From assembly GCA_964486335.1 (NCBI GenBank), contig CAZAMB010000007.1:62001-126000 (forward strand): a stretch of DNA of 64,000 nucleotides, given 5' to 3'. The position numbers and the translations under genes are program-made. The stretch is from CAZAMB01 sp964486335 (GTDB lineage: Bacteria > Planctomycetota > Phycisphaerae > UBA1845). Of the stretch, positions 55,869 to 64,000 are shown one piece after another. The notes under the pieces are model-generated. The model had not been told where the DNA came from. It saw only the letters and a program-made list of their open reading frames with translations, and did not search any database. Every line of letters begins with the position of its first letter. Positions within the stretch are counted from its first letter, which is position 1.

Positions 55869-56585
55869 TTATTGCGAAGCGAGCGTCGCCTCGGCCGGGG
55901 CACTATGGGCGGCCAGTTGCTCGGCCACCCATTTGTCCTTCGGATTCAGTCGATACGCCTCGGCAAGATGAACCATCGCCGCCCGTTCGTTCTGATTCCT
56001 CATCAGGAACTTGGCGAAGGCGACGTGGCCCAGCGGGTTCTTCGGCTCAATCGACACAGCCTGTCGATATCGGAGAAGCGCTGCATCGAGATCACCCCGT
56101 TGTTCCAGTTCGTCGGCGAGAAAGACAAACTGTCGCGCCGACGGCCCGACAAACTCCGCCGCCCACTCCGCATGTCGCAGCGCCTTCTCGAATTGTCCCT
56201 TGAGTTCCAGCGCGATATTCTTTCCTTCGAGCGACGCCTGATGACCGGGGTGCTCCTCGATTGCCCGCGAGTAGTAGTCAATCGCGGCGTCGAGTTCGCG
56301 CAAAGCTGCGGCGTGGTTCATCTGGGCGAACCGCTCCTTGGCGACCATCACGCTGCACACCGCCCGATCGTGGAGGTTTTCAACATAGCGATGCCGCTTG
56401 TCTTCGGCCTTTTCAAGCATGTACCGCGCGGGGCCGTACTCACCGTTGACCATCGCCACTTGCCCCTCCAAGCGAAGCTGGCGATAGCTCGGCCCGCAGC
56501 CGACTTGAAGCGCTGTCGCAACCACCGCCGAAAAGAACGCTGTGGCTTGGATCCCGTGAAAACGCGTGCGTCGTCGTTCATCCAT
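55869..56585 (-). CDS. TPR-repeat lipoprotein
   Basis: About 238 residues from ATG 56585, which has GGAGG eight bases upstream. A signal peptide with lipobox LQVGC is followed by TPR motifs (ALRELDAAIDYYSRAIEEHPG, GDLDAALLRYRQAVSIEPKN, ERAAMVHLAEAYRLNPKD). It probably serves as a protein-interaction scaffold in the periplasm. The same-strand asnB follows after 23 bp. Confidence 0.75.
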   Translation of the reverse strand: MDERRRTRFHGIQATAFFSAVVATALQVGCGPSYRQLRLEGQVAMVNGEYGPARYMLEKAEDKRHRYVENLHDRAVCSVMVAKERFAQMNHAAALRELDAAIDYYSRAIEEHPGHQASLEGKNIALELKGQFEKALRHAEWAAEFVGPSARQFVFLADELEQRGDLDAALLRYRQAVSIEPKNPLGHVAFAKFLMRNQNERAAMVHLAEAYRLNPKDKWVAEQLAAHSAPAEATLASQ

Positions 56586-56665
56586 GAGGCCTGCCTCCCT
56601 TGCCGCTCCTTCGTAGTCCATCGAGACGTTTGTCCGCGCCTATTCTCGCAAATGGAGGGGCGAAC

Positions 56666-57031
56666 GTGAATTCCGCCCGTTACGTCATTCTACATCATCG
56701 GCTGGCCGACGGCGAGCACTGGGACCTGATGCTCGAACACGGTGACATCCTGCTCACCTGGCAATTGCTCCTCGAGCCGAAAGGACCGGCCAGCCTGCCG
56801 ATTCCGGCTCGCCGCATTGGTGACCACCGCAAAGCCTACCTTGAGTACGAAGGCCCGGTGTCCGGAGGTCGGGGAACCGTGCGGCGGATCGACCGGGGAA
56901 CCGTCGAAATCGTCGAAATCGCGCCGGATCGCTGTCGATTCCGCTTACAGGGCGGTCTTTTTAAGGGTCGGTTCGAGATCAGCGGATGCGGCGACGACTG
57001 CCGGCTTGCGGCATGCGAGTTGCTTGTCTGA
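56666..57031 (+). CDS. Stand-alone LigD-type 3'-phosphoesterase domain protein
   Basis: A 121-residue protein from GTG 56666, which has GGAGG seven bases upstream. It matches the phosphoesterase (PE) domain of LigD in its opening strand RYVILHHRLADGEHWDLMLE, which holds the His-x-x-x and H-x-D metal ligands, and in the later LEYEGPVSGGRGTVRRID and FRLQGGLFKGRFE. PE domains trim 3' ends during non-homologous end joining. No ligase or Ku gene is in the window. Confidence 0.72.
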   Translation: MNSARYVILHHRLADGEHWDLMLEHGDILLTWQLLLEPKGPASLPIPARRIGDHRKAYLEYEGPVSGGRGTVRRIDRGTVEIVEIAPDRCRFRLQGGLFKGRFEISGCGDDCRLAACELLV

Positions 57032-57085
57032 CCATTCGTCCCGACAATCGCGGTCGCAACGGAGGCAATCGGGAACGCCCAAGCC

Positions 57086-57919
57086 ATGATCGTCACTTTG
57101 TTCTATTCCATCACTGGCGGCATGCTGTTCTGGCTCGCCACGGGCAAGCCTGACCAGATCGCCTGGAAGTACTTCCGTCTCGTGGGAATCCTCACGCTGG
57201 CCCTTGTCTGCGGCGCGACGGGGTGGATCTGCCGCGAGATCGGATTCGCCCTAACCGTGGATTGGCGGTCGGTTGCGACAGTTTGCGGCATGGCGGCCGG
57301 ACTCGGCGCGGCCATCGTGGTGGTCGTCGCCCCGTTGGCCGCGAACCACCCTCGAGTCTTCCGTCTAGTCTGCGGAACGGCCGGTCTGGCCGGACTCGTC
57401 GCCTGCGGATGTGCCGCGCTGGCGGAAATGGCGACTCCAATGGTCTCGGCGTCGGCCAAGGCGCACCCGACCCCCGTCGCGATGGCCATGATCGCTCTCG
57501 GCCAAATGCTCGGCGCGCTGCTACTCGGGAGCATCACGCTGTCCTGGCTGCTGGGCCACGCCTATCTAACCGCGACCAAAATGACCATCGCACCCTTGCG
57601 GCACTTCAGTCGGCTGCTTTCGTGGTCGATCGTAGCTCGCTCGGCATTCGTTCTGGTCAGCCTGGCGGCGGCGTCGGTGCTGGACCGAGGATCGTCGCCG
57701 GTCGTATTGGTGCAACTCGGACAGTGGTGGCTTATCGCCGGCCTTCGCATCGGCGTCGGGCTTGTTGCAGTCGGCGCGTTCGCGTATATGGTCGCCGATT
57801 GCGTCCGGCTTCGCTCGACGCAGTCCGCCACGGGGATACTCTATTTTGGGTCGGTGATGGCCTATGTCGGCGAGTTGGCCAGCCGGCAGCTTGTCAATGA
57901 ACTCGGCTGGCCAATCTGA
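57086..57919 (+). CDS. Polytopic membrane protein of unknown function
   Basis: A 277-residue protein with about eight predicted membrane helices spread over its full length (for example 28-48, 63-85, 95-113, 132-153, 172-195, 207-230, 245-265). It somewhat resembles the DmsC/NrfD style of membrane anchors, but no cofactor ligand is clear. It is followed 35 bp later by the zinc-ribbon membrane protein. Confidence 0.6.
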   Translation: MIVTLFYSITGGMLFWLATGKPDQIAWKYFRLVGILTLALVCGATGWICREIGFALTVDWRSVATVCGMAAGLGAAIVVVVAPLAANHPRVFRLVCGTAGLAGLVACGCAALAEMATPMVSASAKAHPTPVAMAMIALGQMLGALLLGSITLSWLLGHAYLTATKMTIAPLRHFSRLLSWSIVARSAFVLVSLAAASVLDRGSSPVVLVQLGQWWLIAGLRIGVGLVAVGAFAYMVADCVRLRSTQSATGILYFGSVMAYVGELASRQLVNELGWPI

Positions 57920-57954
57920 TCGATGAACGGCCGCCGAAACGCGGAACAAATGCC

Positions 57955-58395
57955 ATGCAGATTCGATATCATTGTCCGACGGATGGATGTGTGGCGATCA
58001 TCGAGTACGAGCCGTTGGAAAGCTGCGGCGCGACGATGGAGTGCCCGCGCTGCCACATTCATCATCGCATGCGCGTTACGAACTCGATGCGCGATCGACA
58101 GCTTGTCGATCAATGCGCCGTCTGTGGCGGGGGAGAACTCTTCGTCCGCAAGGATTTTCCGCAGCGGCTCGGCGTGGGCATCGTCGTCGTCTTCGGCCTC
58201 GCCGCCGTTTATGCCTTCACCTTCAGCGTGCTCGTGGCGTGGTCCATTCTTGCGGCCGCGGCGCTGATCGACTTGCTGATCTACGCCGTGATCGGCCGCG
58301 TCACGACCTGCTACGCCTGCCGGGCCGAATACCGCAAATGCCCCCTCAACGCCGACCACGAAGGCTTCGACCTCGCAACGTCGGAAAAGTACTGA
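57955..58395 (+). CDS. Zinc-ribbon membrane protein
   Basis: A 146-residue protein. Cysteine pairs CPTDGC, CPRCHIHH and CAVCGGGE in the first 65 residues suggest two zinc ribbons. Two membrane helices lie at ~73-110 (GVGIVVVFGLAAVYAF, VAWSILAAAALIDLLIY). A last Cys group CYACRAEYRKC follows. It is a common type of small planctomycete protein with unknown role. Confidence 0.72.
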   Translation: MQIRYHCPTDGCVAIIEYEPLESCGATMECPRCHIHHRMRVTNSMRDRQLVDQCAVCGGGELFVRKDFPQRLGVGIVVVFGLAAVYAFTFSVLVAWSILAAAALIDLLIYAVIGRVTTCYACRAEYRKCPLNADHEGFDLATSEKY

Positions 58396-58478
58396 AGACG
58401 ACCAGAATCGTTTGACGAATGCCGCCAAGCTGTCGCTGGGCTGGAGAGCAACCTATGGTGACTCGGGCCCGATCTTAC

Positions 58479-58507
58479 ATTACAGGCCGAAAAAATGTCG
58501 ATACAAT
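58479..58507 (+). promoter_or_regulatory. Predicted metH promoter
   Basis: ATTACA (58479-58484), 17-bp spacer, TACAAT (58502-58507). The start codon lies 63 or 81 bp downstream. The 5' leader carries a short cobalamin-riboswitch-like core at ~58537-58556. Confidence 0.42.
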
Positions 58508-58569
58508 AGAGTTGCGTTGATTCTAGGCGTGCGAACAGGGAAGCCGGTGCGACGGTAGTCGTACTTTGA

Positions 58570-61500
58570 GTGGCAGACAAACCATCCATGACCGAATCTC
58601 GATTCATCGAAGCTGCTCGCGAGCGCGTCCTCGTCCTCGACGGAGCGATGGGCACGAGCATCCACGCACGAAAGCTGCCGCTGTCCGACTACGAAAACCA
58701 CGAAAACTGCGTGGACCTCGTGACAGCCACCCGACCCGACGTGATTCGCGACATTCATCGCGCGTTTCTTTCCATCGGTTGCGACGCGGTGATGACCAAT
58801 ACCTTCGGAGCCAACAAGATCGTGCTGGGCGATTTCGGACTCGCCAGTCGCACATACTTGTTGAACAAGCAGTCGGCCCAGATCGCTCGCGAGGCCTGCG
58901 CCGAGTTCGACCGCCCGAATCGCCCGCGGTTCGTGATCGGTTCGATGGGTCCCGGCACGCGGCTGCCGACGCTCGGTCAGACGACTTGGGACGAGATTCT
59001 CGACAGCTACACAGAGCAGGCGCGCGGCCTGCTCGACGGCGGCGTGGACGCGCTGCTTGTCGAGACATGTCAGGACCTCCTTCAGGCGAAGTCGGGCATC
59101 GTGGCGTGCCTTGATGCGATGCGCGAAAAAGGACGGCAGGTTCCGATCCTCAACACCGTCACGATCGAAACCACGGGGACGATGCTCATTGGCACGGAGA
59201 TCGCGGCCGCGATGGCGGCGATCGAAACTTACGACCAAGTCGCCGCGTTCGGACTCAACTGTGCGACCGGTCCGCAGGAGATGAGCGAACACATTCGTTA
59301 CCTGAGCGGCCACTGCGATCGCCTGCTGATGGTCCAGCCCAACGCGGGTTTGCCGCAACTCGTCAACGGTGAGCCGTACTACGCGCTCACGCCGAAGGAA
59401 CTTGCCCGCTGGCTGCTGGAGTTCTTCGAAGTCGACGGGGTTAACATCGTCGGCGGCTGTTGCGGAACGACGCCGGAACACTTGGCCGCCGTGGTGGACG
59501 CCGTCGGCTCGCGCGCGCCCAAGCCGCGCCGACCCAAGAGCGAGCCGGCTGTCAGCAGCTTGTATCAGGCAGTTTCTATACGACAGGAAGCGGCCGTACT
59601 CGCGATAGGCGAGCGAACGAATGCGAACGGATCGAAGAAATTCCGCGAGTTGCTTGCCGCAAACGATGTAGACGGCATGGTACAGATGGCCCGTGAGCAA
59701 GCCCGGCACGGCAGTCACTTGCTTGATGTGTGCGCCGCCTACGTTGGTCGCGATGAGGTGGCCGACATGACCGGCGTGCTGCGGCGCTTCGTTACCGACG
59801 TAACCGCGCCGCTGGTGATCGACAGCACGGAAGTCAACGTCATCGAGGCAGCCCTTAAACTGGCGGGCGGCAAGTGCGTCATCAATTCGATCAACCTCGA
59901 AGACGGTGAGGAGAAGCTTGACCGAATTTGCGCGTTGGCCAAACGGCATGGCGCAGCGGTCATCGCGCTCACTATCGACGAGACCGGCATGGCCAAGACG
60001 TGTGCTCGGAAGGTCGAAGTCGCGCGGCGCATTTTCGACCTTGCGACGAAGCGGCACGGCATTCGGCCGAGCGATCTGATCTTCGATCCACTGACGTTCA
60101 CGATCTGCACGGGCAATGAGGACGACCGGCGACTTGGGCTGGAAACGCTCGACGCCATCGCGGCCATCAAGGATGAATGTCCCGGCGTCCACACGTTACT
60201 GGGGCTGAGTAACATCAGCTTTGGCGTCGCGCCGTCGGTGCGCCGCGTGCTCAACAGCGTGTTCCTGCACCACGCCCGCGAGCGCGGACTCGATGCCGCG
60301 ATCATGCACGTCAGCGGCATCGTTCCGCTTTACAAAATTGATGAGGTGCAGCGGCGATTGGCCGAAGACCTTGTCTACGATCGTCGACGCGAGGGCTACG
60401 ATCCGTTGCATGAGCTGTTGCGACTGTTCGAGAGCGTGGAATCGACGTCGGAAAAGGCAGCTGAAAAACCGAAGAACGTCGAGGAGCGCCTCAAGCTGCG
60501 GATCATCAACGGTGAGCGGACTGGACTCGAGGAGGACCTCGACGAGGCCATGCTCTCGCATCGCCCTCTCGATATCATCAACGACATTTTGCTCGACGGC
60601 ATGAAAACCGTCGGCGACCTGTTCGGCGCGGGGCAGATGCAGTTGCCGTTCGTGCTTCAGTCGGCGGAAACGATGAAGGCCGCCGTCAAGCATCTTGAGC
60701 CGCATATGGATCGCTCGGAAGGCAGCGGCAAGGGCTCGATCGTGCTCGCCACAGTGCGTGGCGACGTGCACGACATCGGCAAAAACCTTGTCGATATCAT
60801 CCTGACCAACAACGGCTACACCGTCTACAACCTCGGCATCAAGCAGCCCATCAGTGCGATCATCGATGCCTTTGAGCAGCATCAGGCGGATGCGATCGGG
60901 ATGTCCGGCCTTTTGGTGAAGTCCACCGTTGTGATGCGCGAAAACCTCCAGGTACTCAACGAGCGGGGGATCGACCCGCCGGTGATTCTCGGCGGCGCAG
61001 CGCTCACGCGAAAGTACGTCGAGCAGGACCTGCGGCCGGAATACGCCGGTTCGCTCTTCTATGCCAAGGACGCCTTTGCCGGTCTGCACTTGATGGAGCA
61101 GATTGCCGCAGGCCGTACCGAACCGCGAATATCAGTCGGCGCGAAATCAGCCGCTAGCGGGCCGGCTTCAGCCCGCGCGGCATCGGAATCTCTCCTTGCC
61201 GTCGGTGGGGACCGAACTGAAGAAAGTCGCCCGGTCCTCGACCTCCACGACGAAGCGTCCGAGCGCTACGGCTACGTTCCGCCGAGGTCCAACATTTCGC
61301 CTGACGAACCCGTTCCGCCGCCGCCATTCTGGGGTCGCCGCGTCGTGGAGCAGATCGACCCGCGCGCCGCATTGGCGTATCTCAACGAGAACATGCTTTT
61401 TCAGGTTCAATGGGGGTTTCGCAAGAATCGCCGCAGTCCGGACGACTTTGTCCGCTACATCAACGACGAGGTCCGCCCGATCCTGCGCCGCTTGCTTGAT

Positions 61501-62109
61501 CAATGCGAGCGCGACCGCATCCTGAATCTGCAAGCTGTCTACGGATTTTGGCCTGCACAGTCCGACGGCGACTCGCTGATCATCTACGATCCCGACGACC
61601 GCGATCGGCAACTGGCCGTGTTCGAGTTTCCGCGCATGGGCAAGCCGCCCTATTGGTGCCTCAGCGACTTCTTCAAGCCGGTTTCCAGCGGTGCCTACGA
61701 TGTGGCCGCCTTCAGCGTCGTCACGGCCGGTCGACGCGTCAGCGAAGTTGCTCGCGAGTGGTTCGCCGCCGATCGCTATCAGGACTATTTGTATTTGCAC
61801 GGCCTCGGCGTCGAGTGTGCCGAGGCGCTGGCCGAGTACATCCACAAACAGATTCGCGTCGAGTGGGGCATCGCCGGGGAAGATGCCCGCGAAAAGCAGG
61901 AAATCTTCAAACAGCGTTATCGGGGGAGTCGCTACAGTTTCGGCTACCCGGCCTGTCCCCGACTCGACGATCAGCTGAAGCTCTGGCCGCTGCTGGAACC
62001 ACAGCGCATCGGCGTAGCGCTGTCGGAGGAGTTCCAACTCGAACCCGAACAGACGACGACGGCCATCATCACCCATCACCGCCAGGCAAAGTACTTTAAC
62101 GTCCGTTGA
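58570..62109 (+). CDS. metH: Cobalamin-dependent methionine synthase MetH
   Basis: A 1179-residue enzyme that transfers methyl from methyl-tetrahydrofolate to homocysteine. The homocysteine domain (1-~310) has GLNCATGP and the zinc Cys pair in GGCCGTTPEH. The pterin domain (~340-600) has GERTNANGSKKF. The B12 cap is at ~620-725. The B12-binding domain has RGDVHDIGKN near residue 731, with His as the lower ligand, and GMSGLLVKS. The C-terminal activation domain (~920-1179) has RYSFGYPACP, which binds SAM. A GTG start at 58570 or ATG at 58588 fit equally. All domains are complete, so it should be active if B12 is available. Confidence 0.96.
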   Translation: MADKPSMTESRFIEAARERVLVLDGAMGTSIHARKLPLSDYENHENCVDLVTATRPDVIRDIHRAFLSIGCDAVMTNTFGANKIVLGDFGLASRTYLLNKQSAQIAREACAEFDRPNRPRFVIGSMGPGTRLPTLGQTTWDEILDSYTEQARGLLDGGVDALLVETCQDLLQAKSGIVACLDAMREKGRQVPILNTVTIETTGTMLIGTEIAAAMAAIETYDQVAAFGLNCATGPQEMSEHIRYLSGHCDRLLMVQPNAGLPQLVNGEPYYALTPKELARWLLEFFEVDGVNIVGGCCGTTPEHLAAVVDAVGSRAPKPRRPKSEPAVSSLYQAVSIRQEAAVLAIGERTNANGSKKFRELLAANDVDGMVQMAREQARHGSHLLDVCAAYVGRDEVADMTGVLRRFVTDVTAPLVIDSTEVNVIEAALKLAGGKCVINSINLEDGEEKLDRICALAKRHGAAVIALTIDETGMAKTCARKVEVARRIFDLATKRHGIRPSDLIFDPLTFTICTGNEDDRRLGLETLDAIAAIKDECPGVHTLLGLSNISFGVAPSVRRVLNSVFLHHARERGLDAAIMHVSGIVPLYKIDEVQRRLAEDLVYDRRREGYDPLHELLRLFESVESTSEKAAEKPKNVEERLKLRIINGERTGLEEDLDEAMLSHRPLDIINDILLDGMKTVGDLFGAGQMQLPFVLQSAETMKAAVKHLEPHMDRSEGSGKGSIVLATVRGDVHDIGKNLVDIILTNNGYTVYNLGIKQPISAIIDAFEQHQADAIGMSGLLVKSTVVMRENLQVLNERGIDPPVILGGAALTRKYVEQDLRPEYAGSLFYAKDAFAGLHLMEQIAAGRTEPRISVGAKSAASGPASARAASESLLAVGGDRTEESRPVLDLHDEASERYGYVPPRSNISPDEPVPPPPFWGRRVVEQIDPRAALAYLNENMLFQVQWGFRKNRRSPDDFVRYINDEVRPILRRLLDQCERDRILNLQAVYGFWPAQSDGDSLIIYDPDDRDRQLAVFEFPRMGKPPYWCLSDFFKPVSSGAYDVAAFSVVTAGRRVSEVAREWFAADRYQDYLYLHGLGVECAEALAEYIHKQIRVEWGIAGEDAREKQEIFKQRYRGSRYSFGYPACPRLDDQLKLWPLLEPQRIGVALSEEFQLEPEQTTTAIITHHRQAKYFNVR

Positions 62110-62125
62110 AGATGCAGGGATCTTC
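62108..62125 (+). terminator. Possible hairpin terminator after metH
   Basis: A 6-bp stem GAAGAT-GCAGGG-ATCTTC starts at the metH stop codon and is followed by CGGCTTTT. The stem is short, so it is a weak candidate. Confidence 0.28.
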
Positions 62126-62147
62126 CGGCTTTTCGTGGCAGACGGTT

Positions 62148-62645
62148 TTACCGGCTTCGGCGATATTCACCGCTTTTGCCGCCCGTTTTTCGTTCAAGCT
62201 GAATCGGTCCGATGATGACTGACTTGTCCAGCGATTTGACCATATCGTAAACCGTCAACGCGGCCGCCGAAACACCGACCAGCGATTCCATTTCAACTCC
62301 GGTTCGCGCCGTCGCGCCGGCCCGACAGGTAATCCGCAAACCGTCCCGTCCCATCCGCTCAAACTCAATCTGCACGGCGTCGAGCGGCAGGGTGTGGCAC
62401 AACGGAACCCACTCCGGGGTTCGCTTGGCGGCCTGGATGCCGGCGATGCGCGCCACGGCCAGTCCCTCCCCTTTTGGGAGTGAGCCTTTCCATAGCGCGT
62501 CGCGTACCGCCGCACGCATTCGCACGGTCGCCGTTGCCACGGCTTCGCGCCGCGTAATCTCCTTGCTGGAAACGTCAACCATCCGAGCGACCCCGTGGTC
62601 GTCGATGTGTGAAAGAGCCATCCGCCTTTTCGCCTTCGGACTCAT
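62148..62645 (-). CDS. moaC: Cyclic pyranopterin monophosphate synthase MoaC
   Basis: About 165 residues from the ATG at 62645; the frame is open to 62795 but the extra part is outside the family. Signature parts are LSHIDDHGVARMVDVSSKE, TRREAVA, IAGIQAAKRTPEWVPLCHTL, ARTGVEMESLVGVS and DMVKSLDKS. MoaC makes cPMP in molybdenum cofactor synthesis. No other moa gene is near. Confidence 0.95.
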   Translation of the reverse strand: MSPKAKRRMALSHIDDHGVARMVDVSSKEITRREAVATATVRMRAAVRDALWKGSLPKGEGLAVARIAGIQAAKRTPEWVPLCHTLPLDAVQIEFERMGRDGLRITCRAGATARTGVEMESLVGVSAAALTVYDMVKSLDKSVIIGPIQLERKTGGKSGEYRRSR

Positions 62646-62764
62646 GGTCGGCCAATCCTTCAGTCGCCGTGATAGCGGAGCCCGTACTCCTTCGTCGGAT
62701 AACGGTGCAGTTTTCTCAGCGACAGGCCGATGTTTATCGGTATGGGCCGTGGAGTCAATCCAAG

Positions 62765-63262
62765 ATGATTCGACCGATTCTCGCATCCGATACAACGATC
62801 ATGTCGGATTCCCTTTCCACGGTGTACGCGGGCAGGCTGCGCCCGCCTGTTGATCGCTCGCTCACCACGCGAGTCGTCGAGTGGATAGCGGAGTCCCGCT
62901 CGCATCGCGTGCTGTGTCTCGTCACGGCCATTTGGCTGCTCAACGCATTTGATCTGACGCTCACGATCCTCGCCCACCAGCAGGGCATGTTGACCGAGGA
63001 AAACCCCCTCGCCCGAAAGCTGCTGAACAGCGGGCCGGTCTTTCTGACTCTTTTCAAAGTCGGACTGGTTCTGATTGGCAGTTATCCCTTGTTGCGTTTC
63101 CGAACCGCGCGCATCACCGAAATGGCCTCGCTGGTCATCCTTATCGCCTACGCACTGCTCGCGGTTCATTGGTCGGAATGCTACGAACTCTATGCGCTGA
63201 CAGCCAGTGGGCCGGTGAACGTCGCCGAAATCGACGCGATCGGCAGTATTCACTCGCCCTAA
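62765..63262 (+). CDS. DUF5658-family membrane protein
   Basis: About 165 residues from ATG 62765 (62801 is an alternative). Four membrane helices are expected, and the stretch LLNAFDLTLTILAHQQGMLTE followed by NPLA fits DUF5658, a small planctomycete/proteobacterial family of unknown function. It is divergent from moaC. Confidence 0.65.
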   Translation: MIRPILASDTTIMSDSLSTVYAGRLRPPVDRSLTTRVVEWIAESRSHRVLCLVTAIWLLNAFDLTLTILAHQQGMLTEENPLARKLLNSGPVFLTLFKVGLVLIGSYPLLRFRTARITEMASLVILIAYALLAVHWSECYELYALTASGPVNVAEIDAIGSIHSP

Positions 63263-63330
63263 ACGGCATTCAAACGCGGACTGGTTTGTCCACCTCAGAG
63301 AACCCCGGCTGCTGCCGGAATCGCCTCCAC

Positions 63331-64000
63331 TCAAGGGCAATTTGATTGGGCGGCAAAGGGATATGGAGTCGCCTTGAACGCGTCGAGCGCCATCGTCACA
63401 TCCGCGAAATCGACAACGAAATCCGGATTGGCTGGGCGAAGGTCGCAACGGGCGATGGAATTGGCTTGGGGCAATCCGCGGAACCGATCGACCACGCCGG
63501 CGATATCACCAAAATTGACCACGCCGAGCGGGTCCGTTACGTCTCCCCATACCAGCGTCCGAGCTGCGGAGTAGATCGATACGTCGTCGCCGCCATACTC
63601 CGTCCGAAATCGATACGTTCGCTCGGGGGCCACACGCTGGTCTGCAACGTGAATCGTACCCCAGGCCGATGGCGTGCGAAAAATGGGCGCGGGCACCAGA
63701 CGTGCGATCTTGGCAGCGGCAAGATCCGGCTTCGAATCGAAGTCGACGTACATCGCCAAACAGGGTTGGTCTGGGGACGTGATGTGCAGCGCGACCGGCA
63801 GACCTCCTGAAGGCGGAGTCACGGCCAGGTAGCGCGATCCCTCCACCGCGACCAGCGGGGCGGCGAATTGCGCGCAAGCCCCGAAAACCGGCGGCGACGA
63901 CGAATCGTTCCATGCGGCGTGAAAGTCCGACCAGTCAGCGCAATCCACGTCTCCATCCAGGTCGAAGTCGAATACGTCGCACCCCGGGCCGAATGCTCCG
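63331..64000 (-). CDS. Secreted protein with dockerin-like repeats, C-terminal part (cut by window edge)
   Basis: The frame is open to the window edge, so the N-terminus is missing. The first visible residues form a dockerin-like loop (CDVFDFDLDGDVDCADW). A ~110-residue beta-rich domain follows, and then two more dockerin-like loops at the end (VVNFGDIAGVVDRF and FVVDFADVTMALDAF). This is the same surface-anchoring style as the proteins at 7333 and 52246. Confidence 0.72.
   Translation of the reverse strand, partial: GAFGPGCDVFDFDLDGDVDCADWSDFHAAWNDSSSPPVFGACAQFAAPLVAVEGSRYLAVTPPSGGLPVALHITSPDQPCLAMYVDFDSKPDLAAAKIARLVPAPIFRTPSAWGTIHVADQRVAPERTYRFRTEYGGDDVSIYSAARTLVWGDVTDPLGVVNFGDIAGVVDRFRGLPQANSIARCDLRPANPDFVVDFADVTMALDAFKATPYPFAAQSNCP

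Noticed and set aside
55452..56669. 405-codon plus-strand frame
   Set aside because: Antisense to asnB and the TPR lipoprotein gene, both well supported.
58480..60192. 570-codon minus-strand frame
   Set aside because: Antisense to the metH N-terminal half; a codon-bias shadow.
61168..62079. 303-codon minus-strand frame
   Set aside because: Antisense to the metH activation domain.

Overview
The window looks like a chromosomal segment of a planctomycete (Planctomycetota, perhaps a Phycisphaerae-like lineage). The evidence is an ECF sigma factor of the planctomycete-expanded type paired with a Ser/Thr kinase, large secreted proteins ending in dockerin-like D-x-D-G-D repeats, 'DCNGNGIPDECD' repeats, a CC-x(3)-WD-x(2)-C motif, and a planctomycete-style tyrosine recombinase. 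This placement is inference from gene content; no rRNA gene is present.

Region by region. (1) 1-11.4 kb: the N-terminus of an ECF sigma factor, a FlgT/CsgG-like secreted protein, a PKD/FG-GAP lipoprotein, then ECF sigma factor, membrane Ser/Thr kinase with C-terminal helical repeats, and a 1275-residue beta-helix secreted protein whose dockerin-like tail is interrupted by an in-frame TGA. (2) 11.4-26.6 kb, minus strand: a tightly packed defence operon. In transcription order it encodes a MerR-type HTH protein, DUF499 ATPase (BrxC/PglY-like), compact PglZ, a HEPN-like protein, DUF1156 adenine methyltransferase (PglXI-like), a small unknown protein, SNF2 helicase (BrxHII-like), and last a nitrilase-STAND ATPase-TPR fusion that resembles a bacterial NLR sensor/effector. 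I regard this as the most interesting system here: a BREX type 3-like core without recognisable BrxA or BrxF and with an appended carbon-nitrogen hydrolase STAND protein. (3) 26.6-30.5 kb: a mobile-element edge with a divergent tyrosine integrase, a PD-(D/E)XK protein, a 3' tRNA remnant (candidate att scar) and a toxin-antitoxin pair lying between thiC and a decayed copy of the thiC 3' end.

(4) 30.5-33.8 kb: thiC under a TPP riboswitch with a good promoter, and an ABC-2 permease. (5) 34-45.4 kb, plus strand: three SPFH/HflK-HflC-like membrane proteins, an ABC exporter (ATPase plus permease), a TPR-like membrane protein, an SGNH hydrolase and a WaaP/Kdo-type kinase, a likely cell-envelope operon. 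(6) 45.6-49.5 kb: GNAT acetyltransferase, GH3-family protein, and a stand-alone restriction-endonuclease-like protein. (7) 49.5-64 kb: mostly housekeeping genes (class I fructose-bisphosphate aldolase, asparagine synthetase, B12-dependent methionine synthase, moaC) mixed with secreted or membrane planctomycete proteins, ending in a dockerin-like protein cut by the window edge.

Many long open frames opposite real genes are antisense shadows caused by GC-rich codon use and are left out. Functional names rest on motifs read by eye; no database search was possible.
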